Source of the DNA: Spirosoma sp. 48-14
GTDB lineage: Bacteria > Bacteroidota > Bacteroidia > Cytophagales > Spirosomataceae
Assembly: GCF_001898575.1 (NCBI RefSeq)
Contig: NZ_MKUD01000081.1
Coordinates: forward strand, 1-64,000
Direction: 5' to 3'
DNA length: 64,000 nucleotides
Shown here: positions 29,034 through 37,673 of the stretch, piece by piece
Layout of the letters: every line of letters begins with the position of its first letter
Position numbering within the stretch: position 1 is the first letter of the stretch
Translations under genes and position numbers: made by a program
The notes under the pieces: generated by a model
What the model saw: only the letters and a program-made list of their open reading frames with translations
Told to the model about the DNA's origin: nothing
Databases searched by the model: none

Positions 29034-32000
29034 TTAGAACGTAATCTGAAGACCTGCCAGCAGGGTACGCGCCTGCGGGTAGTTTGCGTAGTCGATACCA
29101 TTTCGCAGTAAAGTGCCATTGCGCGAACCAATTTCCGGATCATAGCCCGTGTATTTGGTAAATGTCAGCAAGTTCTGAGTCGATACATACACCCGAACTT
29201 TGTTCACCACACCACTCGTCAGACTGCCCAATGCCTTGGCAGGAATGGAATAGCCAACGGTCAGGTTTTTGATACGCATATACGAACCATCTTCAATGAA
29301 CCGATCCGAAGTCCGGCTGTTGTTGTTCGGATCTCCCGCTACGGCCCGTGGCACGTCGGTATTGGTATTGGTTGGTGTCCAGGCGTTTAACACAGCAGGC
29401 CCCGCATTGAACAGCCGTAGCATACCCTGCGTTACAACTTTCGTTCCGTTGTAAATTTTGTTGCCGTACGTTCCCTGCAAATACAAGGTAAAGTCGAAGT
29501 TTTTGTAGGTTCCCGTAAAATTGGCTCCGTAGTTGAACTTCGGCAGGTAGCTTCCCAGGTAGGTGCGGTCGTTAGCATCGATTTTACCATCGCCGTTCAG
29601 GTCCTTGAAGCGGATATCGCCAGCCGATGTGTTTTTGGCCGGATTATCGGCATCGCGCGAAGCAGGTCGGTTCTGAATAGGGGCACTGTATACTTCGTCG
29701 ACTGATTTGAAAATACCATCGACTACGTAGCCATAGAACGACTGAATCGGTTGACCAGCTTCGGTTTTGGTAATATCGGCCCCACCATAGTCAGCATTCG
29801 ACCCTGCGTAGATCGCTGCGGTCGGTGTGGCCAGACTCAGTACCCGGTTGCGGGTAATACCGATATTGGCCGACACATTTCCACGGAAATCACCTTTGGC
29901 ATAGTTATAGCCCGCCTGGAATTCGTAGCCCCAGTTTTTCATACTGCCAATGTTAGCCACCGGCGCATTGCTATAGCCAATCGAGTTTGGAATGGGTACG
30001 CCCAGAATAAGCCCGTCGGTGACTCGGTTATATACCTCGGCGGTAAACGTAATTTTATTATTGAACAGCCCCAGATCGACCCCACCGTTGACCATATCGG
30101 TTGTTTCCCACTGCAATTCGGTGTTGCCCAATGCGTTAAAAAACGACCCCAGACTGGTCGATGAGCCAAATGGGTACTGGGTTGCATCAGCCGATACAAG
30201 CGATTGCCAGGCATAGTTAGGTATGCCGTTGAAACCTGTCTTACCATAGCTAACCCGCAGCTTGAGTTCCGACAGATTCGGCATATTCTTCATGAAGTTT
30301 TCCTGATTGATACGCCAGCCAACCGAAGCCGATGGGAAGTTACCCCACTTTTTGCCTGGTGCAAATAAGGAAGATCCATCCCGCCGAATCGACGCACTCA
30401 GTAAATACTTGCCTGCATAATCGTAATTGATACGGCCCACATACGAAATCAGATCGATTTCAGACCGGGAGCTACTAACGGATGGATTGCTTATCCCCTG
30501 AATCACGTCCAGATCATTGTTGGGGCGGTTGCCCGATCCTGTCATACCCGTTAAGAGTACTTTCTGGGTCTCAGCTACAGCCACAGCCGTAATGTTGTGC
30601 TTCCCAAACGTTTTATCGAACGAAAGCTGATTGGTAATCGTCTGGGTGATATTCGTGTTACGTGTTTGCGAAACCGTAGATGATACCCGCTGGATATACC
30701 CATCATTATAGATTGGATTGAACGTACTGCCATTCGAGAAGCCCAGATCGACCCCATAGTTAAATCGGTATCTAAGGAAGCTCGTTAGCCGAACATCTGC
30801 ATAAACCGTAGCAAACGCCTTCAGAAACTTCGTTCGGGTAACGTCCATCGCTGGTGCCCGCAGTGGGTTTTCAGGGTCTGACCCATCGGCCGCCGTTGGC
30901 GCACTATATCCTCCTACTTTCGTTGGGTCTGTTGTTGGCCAGTAGGGCATCATCCGAAGAGCGTGCATCAGTTGCGACCGATCGCCGGTGGTTTCGCCCC
31001 GCTGGTTGCTGTAGGCAGCCGTTAGTGTCTGACCAATCGACAGGAATTTAGACACCTGATGGTCGGAGTTGAGCCGTAGCGAACCGCGCTCGAAGTCGGT
31101 TCCGATCATAATCCCATCCTGTTTGAAATAGCTACCCGATGCAAAGAACCGGGATACCGCATTACCACCCGATAGGGAAAGCTGGTGCTGAGCAATGGGG
31201 GCATTGCGGAAAAGTTCGTTTTGCCAGTTAGTTTCCGTCTGTGCAAAGGTTTGTGTAGCGCCGTCGTAAATAGGCGTATTCAGGTTACTCAACCGTGACG
31301 GAAGAGCAATACCAGCGTTGGAGGTCAGCGCTTTAGCATACTGCACATACTGATCCCGATTCAGCACATCAATTTTATGCGATGCACTCTGCGTACCCAC
31401 ATATGAGTCCAGTGTGATGCGAATTTTGCTGTCCCGGCCACCTTTCTTGGTCGTAATCAGGATAACCCCATTAGCCGCCCGTGACCCATAAATAGCCGCC
31501 GAACTGGCATCTTTCAATACTTCCAGCGACTCAATATCATTGGTATTGAAGCTATTCAGATCGCCGGTGGGTACGCCATCGATCACATATAATGGGCCCG
31601 ACCCGTAGCTGATTGACCCGATACCGCGAATTTGCACGATGGGCGAACTCCCCGGTCCACCATTATTTACAACGGATACGCCTGGAACCCGCCCCTGGAG
31701 GGCGGAAGCTACGTTAGGAACAGGTAAAGCGGTAAGTTCTTTAGGCGTTACGGTTGATACGGCGCCCGTCAGTGAGGAGCGTTTCTGCGTACCGTAGCCA
31801 ACTACAACTACCTCTTCGAGCGCACCGGCATCCGCTTCCAGCGATACATTGACTACACTTTGATTACCTACTGTAATTTCCTGTTTTTTATAACCAATGT
31901 AACTGAAAACGAGTACCGCACTTCCGTTCGGAACGTCGATACGATAGATACCTCGTGTATCGCTGGCCGTACCGCGTGTGGTGCCCTTGATCTGAATATT

Positions 32001-32168
32001 TACGCCCACTAACGGGCTTCCTTTTTCATCCAGTACAGTACCTGTAACCGGTTGATCGGCAGGTCTGGCCCAGGTCATCGTAATCAGGCAATTGATTAAA
32101 ACGACCAGTGCAAAACCCTGCCTCATGATTTTAATCACTAACGCATGGAATTGTAGGTGGTTTGACAT
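29034..32168 (-). CDS. SusC/RagA-family TonB-linked outer-membrane transporter
   Basis: The open frame reaches a TTG at 32201; ATG 32168 is the better start. The signal peptide includes FALVVLINCLITMTWA. A carboxypeptidase-regulatory domain follows (VTGTVLDEKGSPLVGVNIQI, then SYIGYKKQEITVG), then the SusC TonB-box region EEVVVVGYGTQKRSSLTGAV and a plug containing SIGSISYGSGPLYVIDGVPT-like and DASSAAIYGSRAANGVILIT motifs. The rest is the barrel with the usual SusC end (YANYPQARTLLAGLQITF). There is no STN domain, unlike the second SusC in this window. With its SusD partner it imports oligosaccharides by TonB-driven transport. A LacI-type operator lies about 430 bp upstream. Confidence 0.94.
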   Translation of the reverse strand: MSNHLQFHALVIKIMRQGFALVVLINCLITMTWARPADQPVTGTVLDEKGSPLVGVNIQIKGTTRGTASDTRGIYRIDVPNGSAVLVFSYIGYKKQEITVGNQSVVNVSLEADAGALEEVVVVGYGTQKRSSLTGAVSTVTPKELTALPVPNVASALQGRVPGVSVVNNGGPGSSPIVQIRGIGSISYGSGPLYVIDGVPTGDLNSFNTNDIESLEVLKDASSAAIYGSRAANGVILITTKKGGRDSKIRITLDSYVGTQSASHKIDVLNRDQYVQYAKALTSNAGIALPSRLSNLNTPIYDGATQTFAQTETNWQNELFRNAPIAQHQLSLSGGNAVSRFFASGSYFKQDGIMIGTDFERGSLRLNSDHQVSKFLSIGQTLTAAYSNQRGETTGDRSQLMHALRMMPYWPTTDPTKVGGYSAPTAADGSDPENPLRAPAMDVTRTKFLKAFATVYADVRLTSFLRYRFNYGVDLGFSNGSTFNPIYNDGYIQRVSSTVSQTRNTNITQTITNQLSFDKTFGKHNITAVAVAETQKVLLTGMTGSGNRPNNDLDVIQGISNPSVSSSRSEIDLISYVGRINYDYAGKYLLSASIRRDGSSLFAPGKKWGNFPSASVGWRINQENFMKNMPNLSELKLRVSYGKTGFNGIPNYAWQSLVSADATQYPFGSSTSLGSFFNALGNTELQWETTDMVNGGVDLGLFNNKITFTAEVYNRVTDGLILGVPIPNSIGYSNAPVANIGSMKNWGYEFQAGYNYAKGDFRGNVSANIGITRNRVLSLATPTAAIYAGSNADYGGADITKTEAGQPIQSFYGYVVDGIFKSVDEVYSAPIQNRPASRDADNPAKNTSAGDIRFKDLNGDGKIDANDRTYLGSYLPKFNYGANFTGTYKNFDFTLYLQGTYGNKIYNGTKVVTQGMLRLFNAGPAVLNAWTPTNTNTDVPRAVAGDPNNNSRTSDRFIEDGSYMRIKNLTVGYSIPAKALGSLTSGVVNKVRVYVSTQNLLTFTKYTGYDPEIGSRNGTLLRNGIDYANYPQARTLLAGLQITF

Positions 32169-32201
32169 AATTTTAAGGGTTTGTCGGTTTAGCAACGGCA
32201 A

Positions 32202-32671
32202 AAAAATCCCTGCATCCGTTTTGCGGACGTCTTTCTAGCGATTGTACAGGGGGATTACTTAGCGAGTCAGTAATGTTAGCGCATTACTGACTTTTTTATG
32301 CGTATACATTATGCTACGGCATAGGCAAACAAAGGGGTTAGAATGGTTGAACAGTGTATATAGTCTACAAATCAGAATGAGTACGTATTCTACTAGTTAC
32401 CAAAATCTTTAAAAGTAGTTTTGTAACTATACGTAGCCGAAAATCACTTCTTATTTATTTACCTATGGGCGTAGTATGTTACAAATTTGATAAACTATCA
32501 ATTACTTATATTGACTACTCTAATCGGCTTTTACGTGTATGCTGACGAAATCAGGTATCATTTTTCTTAGCACAAATATCATAATAAATTTATCATTTGC
32601 AATCGGTTGCATAATTTTTATAATTAATAGTATATGATAAATAAAAGACGTACTGATGATTAAAACGCAGT
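32202..32671. other. susC upstream regulatory region
   Basis: The 470-bp, AT-rich region upstream of susC has no gene. It carries the LacI-type operator at 32598-32611. About 15 bp from the operator towards susC, the minus strand reads GATATTTG (32574-32581), one base off the Bacteroidota -7 element TAnnTTTG. That gives a possible promoter with the operator near its -33 region, and a 5' leader of about 400 nt. Confidence 0.45.
32598..32611. promoter_or_regulatory. LacI-type operator 3, upstream of susC
   Basis: TGCAATCGGTTGCA is a 14-base near-perfect palindrome, differing from full symmetry only in the two bases flanking the central CG. It is the same motif as the two sites in front of lacI 11 kb away. 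Confidence 0.65.
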
Positions 32672-32728
32672 TAAAGCCAACGAGGGTAAGACTCCCACTA
32701 ATCAGGAGCCCTACCCTCGTTGGCTTTA
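32672..32728 (-). terminator. Terminator of the 21-kb minus-strand gene run
   Basis: A 17-bp perfect stem (32672-32688 with 32712-32728, core GCCAACGAGGGTA) encloses a 23-nt loop with its own small stem (GACTCC / GGAGCC-like). It lies 19 nt past the malate synthase stop. Confidence 0.8.
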
Positions 32729-32746
32729 CGTGTGGCTGTTCAGAAA

Positions 32747-34636
32747 CTAACTCACTGCAAAATCGAGGTTTTCGGTGATCCGCTTTCCCTGGCTGGTCAG
32801 TGTGTCCATGTACAATCGGATGCGGTCCTGCGCTTCTGCTAAATCCATATTATTCAGATTGATATTCAGCAGATCGATAAACCAGGGCGCTTTTTCAGGG
32901 CTTAGTACATAAACCGTCGCGATTTCCTTGGCAATTGGCAACGTTGTGGTTTTCGATGCGTCGAATACGTCTTTATTGCTGGCTTCCAGCAACTTATCGT
33001 ATTCCTGCTCCAGCAAGGTGTTGAACAGGGCTTCGGAGAACGTATCCCCCGCTTTAACACCAACGTCAGGATCGTCTTCGGTCAGAACAGCGCCTTTGTG
33101 CAGCCACTCCCACAGAATACTCAGTCGAATTTCGCCCGTCGCCATATCTTCCATCAGATACAGAATATCGTCGTTACCAAAGAAATCGGCGGCTTTCAGG
33201 GCGGCTGCCTGCATCCCCTGCCCGAAGGCATTGCCGTATTGCAGGGCCACACTCAGCAGGTTACGCGCTCCGCGAATATCACGGGGGGCTGGTTCGATCA
33301 GGATCAATCCGTCTGCATCAGCCTGGGTGTAGGTGAGTGGCGGAAACGAACGGCCAAGCAGGTTGGCTTCGCCCACTTTTTCCCAGACGGGCCGGACGAT
33401 GTGTACCATTTTCCAGTGAGCGACCCATTTGCCGCTGGCTCCTTCGCGCTGTTCACGTTCGGCACCGGCCACAGCCTTTGCCATGCTAGCGGATACACCT
33501 GCTTCGGAGCCCACCGGAATGTTCGGCTCCATACCGCCCTGCCAAAGCGCAAAATGGCCGTTAAGATCCGGCGTATTGACGGCCCGGCGAACGCGGTCTT
33601 CGTAATTTCGCATATAGCCGTAGGTCATCGTGATCGCTTCGATATTCGGATTGACAAAGGTGCTATCCCAGGCCATCGCATCCGACACGCTGTTGATATA
33701 ATCCCAACGGCCCGTGTTGAAGCCAACAAAATGTTTTCCCAGAGCTGCCCGAATTTCCATCAACTGGTGGGTAGCTTCCAATTGCTCGACCAGTACGTAT
33801 ACTCGGATAGTGCCAACGGGCAAACCGATATGGGTTTCGAGGGCGCTAAGTAGTTCATTCCACACACCTGCTTCTTCAGCCGTCTGGATTTTAGGCAGGT
33901 ACATCACAATAGAAGACCCGGCCTGTTGCAACGCCTGATAATTGTTCACGACATACAGCGTAGCATCGACTATTGAAGCGGCCATTGCAACACCATCCCC
34001 ATCCCGGATATGGCGATCATCGAGGTGAAGGCCCCGCGCCCGAAAGATTTTAGTAGTGAAATTGAGCTGTTCTTCCCAGTTTGTAATCGTTTTTCGACCC
34101 AGAAATGACTCAGCCCATTTGTTCATTTCGGCGGCAACCTGTTCGGCTACTTTTAGAAAAATCGGGTCTTTATGAATGGCCAGTTTCAGGTTCCGCTGGT
34201 TATCGAGCGACATGGTGGTAATCTGACCCAGCGCGTCTTCGCCATCGAACATCCAGCCATCTGCCCCCGACAGCAACGCATACGCCACATTCCGAATGCT
34301 ACTCTCGACGGGTGCGTTGGGTTTGGCTGCCGGGCCGGTTCCCTGTATCCATTGCCGTTGTAAATCGGCCGGAACCGCAGCTCCTTCGAACTTACCATCA
34401 CGGGCATCCTGTACCTTTATAGATGTACCGGGAATCAGGCTTTCGGGGTCCAGAAAGCTGATCCGGGTTTTTGATTCCTGACGGGCGGCCCGGCGTTTCA
34501 TCCGACTATCCATCACCTCCTTAATACGCTTGTTAAACGGTGCCAGGGCCGAAAGGGCATCGATTGCCTCATGGGTGTATACGTCGGAATAAGTCTCGTT
34601 CAGGTTGTCGCGAATAGAAATCAATTGAGTTAGCAT
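32747..34636 (-). CDS. Malate synthase (A-type-like, extended)
   Basis: ATG 34636 is preferred to the TTG at 34642. The 629-residue product, about 100 longer than typical AceB, has the malate synthase core. The catalytic arginine fits R201 (RARGLHLDDRH), the metal ligands fit E284 (VLVEQLEA) and D312 (GFNTGRWDYIN), and the catalytic base fits D497 (LYLMEDMATGEIRLS, followed by WEWLHKGAV). Malate synthase condenses glyoxylate with acetyl-CoA to malate in the cytoplasm. No isocitrate lyase gene is nearby, so glyoxylate probably comes from another source; the neighbouring LutABC and dehydrogenases suggest glycolate oxidation. It is the last gene of the minus-strand run, 120 bp after lutC. The PROSITE-type signature is relaxed (FNTGRWDYI instead of LNxGRWDYI), so specificity for another oxoacid is possible. 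Confidence 0.85.
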   Translation of the reverse strand: MLTQLISIRDNLNETYSDVYTHEAIDALSALAPFNKRIKEVMDSRMKRRAARQESKTRISFLDPESLIPGTSIKVQDARDGKFEGAAVPADLQRQWIQGTGPAAKPNAPVESSIRNVAYALLSGADGWMFDGEDALGQITTMSLDNQRNLKLAIHKDPIFLKVAEQVAAEMNKWAESFLGRKTITNWEEQLNFTTKIFRARGLHLDDRHIRDGDGVAMAASIVDATLYVVNNYQALQQAGSSIVMYLPKIQTAEEAGVWNELLSALETHIGLPVGTIRVYVLVEQLEATHQLMEIRAALGKHFVGFNTGRWDYINSVSDAMAWDSTFVNPNIEAITMTYGYMRNYEDRVRRAVNTPDLNGHFALWQGGMEPNIPVGSEAGVSASMAKAVAGAEREQREGASGKWVAHWKMVHIVRPVWEKVGEANLLGRSFPPLTYTQADADGLILIEPAPRDIRGARNLLSVALQYGNAFGQGMQAAALKAADFFGNDDILYLMEDMATGEIRLSILWEWLHKGAVLTEDDPDVGVKAGDTFSEALFNTLLEQEYDKLLEASNKDVFDASKTTTLPIAKEIATVYVLSPEKAPWFIDLLNINLNNMDLAEAQDRIRLYMDTLTSQGKRITENLDFAVS

Positions 34637-34679
34637 AGCCAAAAATGTAAAATGGATGAAAGACGAATAGGAATCAGTT

Positions 34680-34751
34680 TCACCCCTAAATCCCCTAAAG
34701 GGGACTTTACTCGTACTTAAACGAAGTCCCCTTTAGGGGATTTAGGGGTGA
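34680..34751. repeat. 27-bp perfect inverted repeat
   Basis: 34680-34706 and 34725-34751 are exact reverse complements with an 18-nt loop. The arms contain the short internal palindrome CCCCTAAAGGGG-like, so each arm can also fold on itself. It fills most of the 126-bp spacer between lutC and malate synthase. Similar CCCTAAATCCCC sequences recur in Bacteroidota intergenic DNA as far as I recall. Confidence 0.85.
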
Positions 34752-34762
34752 ACAAGCCAGAA

Positions 34763-35380
34763 TTAATAGGATGCTACCGAATTAGGCGTTGTACCCTGTC
34801 CCAGTACAAACACACTCATTGAAATAGGGCCGTGTGCACCCAACACCAATGCCTGTTCAATGTCGGCGGTTTTCGAGGGGCCACCAATAAAGGCGGCAAA
34901 GCCGTAGTCGCCCGCTCCAATTTTTGCATAGGCTTCGTGGAGCGTAGGAACGATTCGTTCGGCAGGGATGACCACAGCCAGATGCTGACAGATATAGGGA
35001 ACAATACGCTGTCCCATGCGCTGTTCGGGCAACCAGACGGCGCCATTTTCGGCAACGGCCAGTTCGGCCTCAATTACGGCTACGTCAACATCATCGAACG
35101 TATGGGGGTCAATATCTATTGATAAGCGTTCAAACGAATCGCTCAGTTCAGGCAGTGATGTAATGATGCGTTGGGCTGTATCAAACTGTTCGGCGATCCG
35201 GTGTTTGATTTCGGCAAAACTCTTGACTCGAAAAGCTTTACCGCCGATTCCGGTAAACACCTCGCAATAGGTCGCAACAACATCCTGATTCCCCCCTTTA
35301 AAGGCACTCATATCAGGCAATGGGCTGGCCGAAGGCTGGTTTTTTAACACATCTGCCAATATGCGTTCTCTCGTACTCAT
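34763..35380 (-). CDS. lutC: LUD-domain protein LutC
   Basis: The 205-residue protein is a single LUD domain (TTRERILADVL-type start MSTRERILADVLKN, then VAVIEAELAVAENGAVWLPE, then FAAFIGGPSKTADIEQALVL and GAHGPISMSVFVLG). LutC is the third subunit of the LutABC iron-sulfur complex that oxidises L-lactate to pyruvate in Bacillus and relatives. It ends the lut set and lies 16 bp downstream of lutB. The family is sure; the substrate in this locus may be a different 2-hydroxyacid, as argued for the complex. Confidence 0.88.
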   Translation of the reverse strand: MSTRERILADVLKNQPSASPLPDMSAFKGGNQDVVATYCEVFTGIGGKAFRVKSFAEIKHRIAEQFDTAQRIITSLPELSDSFERLSIDIDPHTFDDVDVAVIEAELAVAENGAVWLPEQRMGQRIVPYICQHLAVVIPAERIVPTLHEAYAKIGAGDYGFAAFIGGPSKTADIEQALVLGAHGPISMSVFVLGQGTTPNSVASY

Positions 35381-35395
35381 AGTGTTCGTTTGGAC

Positions 35396-36781
35396 CTATT
35401 TAACCTCATCTTTTCCATGCTTTGCATACCACTCCCCGAACGACTCTTTCGGGCTGTCGGGCATGTCGCGTTGCCTGTACCAGGGGTTGAACTTGTTGTT
35501 GACCGCAAATGGGATGTTGTTCAGTACCCAGCGTCCAGCTTTACCAATAGTAGAATAGGAAGTGGGCGACGACAATGTCCAGGCCATTGCTTTGATTCCC
35601 AACACCTTGGTATTGGCCGCATAACCTTCCTGCACAATTACCTGCCGCCATTTATACAATTGCTCGTGAATATTGATCTTGACCGGGCAAACGTTTGAAC
35701 AGGAACCGCAGAGGGTTGAGGCAAAGGGCAAATCGGCATGTTTACGCATATCCAGATTCGGAGCCAAAATAGCCCCAATTGGCCCGGCAACGGTATTGTG
35801 GTAGCTAAGTCCCCCGCTTTTCCGGTATACGGGGCACGTATTCATGCAACTTCCGCAGCGGATACATTTCAGTGAATCCCGGAAATCGGGACGGCCCAAC
35901 TGCCGACTACGGCCCATATCAACCAGAATCAGGTGCATTTCCTGTCCTTTACGCGGCTTTTTGAAATGGCTCGAATAAATCGTAATCGGTTGGCCGGTAG
36001 CACTACGGGCCAGCAATCGCAGGAAAATGCCGAGGTGTTTCTTCTGCGGGATAATCTTTTCGATCCCCATTGACGCAATCTGTACCTCCGACAAATGAGC
36101 GCCCATATCGGCATTGCCTTCGTTGGTACAAACGACATATTCGCCCGTTTCGGCGACGGCAAAATTGACACCCGTAAGCGCAGCCCGGCGCGTTACGAAC
36201 ACATTGCGCAGGTGTCGGCGGGCGAAGCGGGTGAGCGTCGTCGGGTCCGATACGCCTTTCTCGGTGCCCAGATGCTCATGAAAAATCTCACCGATTTCCT
36301 CTTTGCGTTTATGAATGCAGGGCAGCACAATGTGGCTGGGCGGCTCATTGTCCAACTGCTGTATGTATTCGCCCAGATCGGAATTGATTACGTCGATGCC
36401 GCGCTCGATGAGGTACTCGTTCAGATGGCATTCTTCCGTGAGCATGGATTTGCTCTTGACCATCTGCTCGATGCCTTTTTCTTTCAGAATCGAGTATACA
36501 ATGGCGTTGTGTTCCTCGGCATCGGCCGCCCAATGAACTTTGATCCCATTCTTTGTTACGTTGGCTTCAAATTCCAGCAGGTAGTCGTGGAGGTTCGATA
36601 GCACGTTGTTTTTGATCTGCGAGGCTGCTTCGCGTAAGGCTTCCCATTCCGGTATGTTTTTGGCCGCCATATCGCGCTTTTGCCGAATCCACCAGAGGGC
36701 GCCATCGTGCCAGTCGACCCGTTCTTCGTCTTTAATAAACTCTTCGGCCAGGGCTGCGTGGTCTTTTTCTACTTTTTCCAT
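35396..36781 (-). CDS. lutB: Iron-sulfur LUD-domain protein LutB
   Basis: The 461-residue protein has an N-terminal LUD domain (about 60-295, with VTRRAALTGVNFAVAETGEY and NEGNADMGAHLSEVQI) and a ferredoxin-like segment with two cysteine motifs, CIRCGSCMNTCPVY and CGSCSNVCPVKI, for two 4Fe-4S clusters. A helical C-terminus follows. It is the electron-carrying subunit of the LutABC oxidase. Its ATG overlaps the lutA stop codon by one base (TAATG), which implies translational coupling. All canonical cysteines are present. Confidence 0.93.
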   Translation of the reverse strand: MEKVEKDHAALAEEFIKDEERVDWHDGALWWIRQKRDMAAKNIPEWEALREAASQIKNNVLSNLHDYLLEFEANVTKNGIKVHWAADAEEHNAIVYSILKEKGIEQMVKSKSMLTEECHLNEYLIERGIDVINSDLGEYIQQLDNEPPSHIVLPCIHKRKEEIGEIFHEHLGTEKGVSDPTTLTRFARRHLRNVFVTRRAALTGVNFAVAETGEYVVCTNEGNADMGAHLSEVQIASMGIEKIIPQKKHLGIFLRLLARSATGQPITIYSSHFKKPRKGQEMHLILVDMGRSRQLGRPDFRDSLKCIRCGSCMNTCPVYRKSGGLSYHNTVAGPIGAILAPNLDMRKHADLPFASTLCGSCSNVCPVKINIHEQLYKWRQVIVQEGYAANTKVLGIKAMAWTLSSPTSYSTIGKAGRWVLNNIPFAVNNKFNPWYRQRDMPDSPKESFGEWYAKHGKDEVK

Positions 36782-37524
36782 TACCGGGTCGCGTTTAAAA
36801 TTTCAGCAATGTGTACCGCTTTTACAGCGCTCTTGTTCCGTTGTAAAATACCTTCCATATGCATCAGGCAGGATAGGTCGACCGAGGTGATATACTCGGC
36901 CCCGTGCCGGACGTGGTCCGATACCCGATCTTTCCCCATCTTGACCGAAACGGCTTCTTCGGCTACACAGAACGTACCCCCAAACCCACAGCACTCGTCG
37001 GGCCGCTCCAGCGAGACCAGTTCTAGTCCATCCACCATGTTTAATAGTCGAACAGGCTTAGAAAAAGGGGCTGCATTGAGTTCGCTCATCTGGGCCAGAT
37101 GCAGACCACGTAATCCGTGACAGCTTTGGTGAATGCCTACTTTATGAGGAAAATGGGCCGCCAGCTTATCGACTTTTAATACATCGGTCAGAAACTCCAC
37201 CAGTTCATACGTTTTTGACCGCACCCGCTCCGCTTTGACCGGATCTTCGGTCGAGTGCAGATGATCTTTTACGTGCAACACACAACTGGCCGAAGGCGCA
37301 ACGATGTAATCAAACTCCGCAAAGTTTTCCAGAAACAGGTTGTTGCATTCCTGCGTCAGATGCTCGAACCCGGAGTTTGCCATCGGCTGGCCACAACAGG
37401 TCTGACGCGGTGGATAAACCACCTTTACCCCCAATTTCTGGAGCAATTGCAGGGTAGCAATAGCCGCGTTGGGATAAAACTGATTGACGTAACAAGGGAT
37501 AAAAAGTCCGACGGTCATTGGCAT
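36781..37524 (-). CDS. lutA: CCG-domain iron-sulfur protein LutA
   Basis: The 247-residue protein has two CCG (cysteine-rich) domains, with RQTCCGQPMANSGF in the first half and ERPDECCGFGGTFCVAEEAV in the second, and the N-terminal LFIPCYVNQFYPNA. The same fold is the GlpC/GlcF/HdrB heterodisulfide-reductase-type subunit, and the closest assignment is LutA (L-lactate oxidation). ATG 37524 or 37518 are both possible starts. It opens the lut set; the MFS carrier gene ends 150 bp upstream. GlcF of glycolate oxidase is related in fold, which is relevant to the C2 hypothesis for this locus. Confidence 0.9.
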   Translation of the reverse strand: MPMTVGLFIPCYVNQFYPNAAIATLQLLQKLGVKVVYPPRQTCCGQPMANSGFEHLTQECNNLFLENFAEFDYIVAPSASCVLHVKDHLHSTEDPVKAERVRSKTYELVEFLTDVLKVDKLAAHFPHKVGIHQSCHGLRGLHLAQMSELNAAPFSKPVRLLNMVDGLELVSLERPDECCGFGGTFCVAEEAVSVKMGKDRVSDHVRHGAEYITSVDLSCLMHMEGILQRNKSAVKAVHIAEILNATR

Positions 37525-37673
37525 GTAAGGCTTACTTCATTTCTTGTCCAAAGAAGCAGGCCAAATAGATTTTACTACTGAATGGATAATTACTTTTAGA
37601 GCTAATCAGTATCGTATTTGGCAAGGGGGTCTTCTGCGTCTATGTACTCACAGACACGGGAATAGCTATCCAG

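Noticed and set aside
33098..33853. A 251-codon plus-strand frame
   Set aside because: It lies wholly antisense to malate synthase, whose catalytic residues are clear on the other strand.
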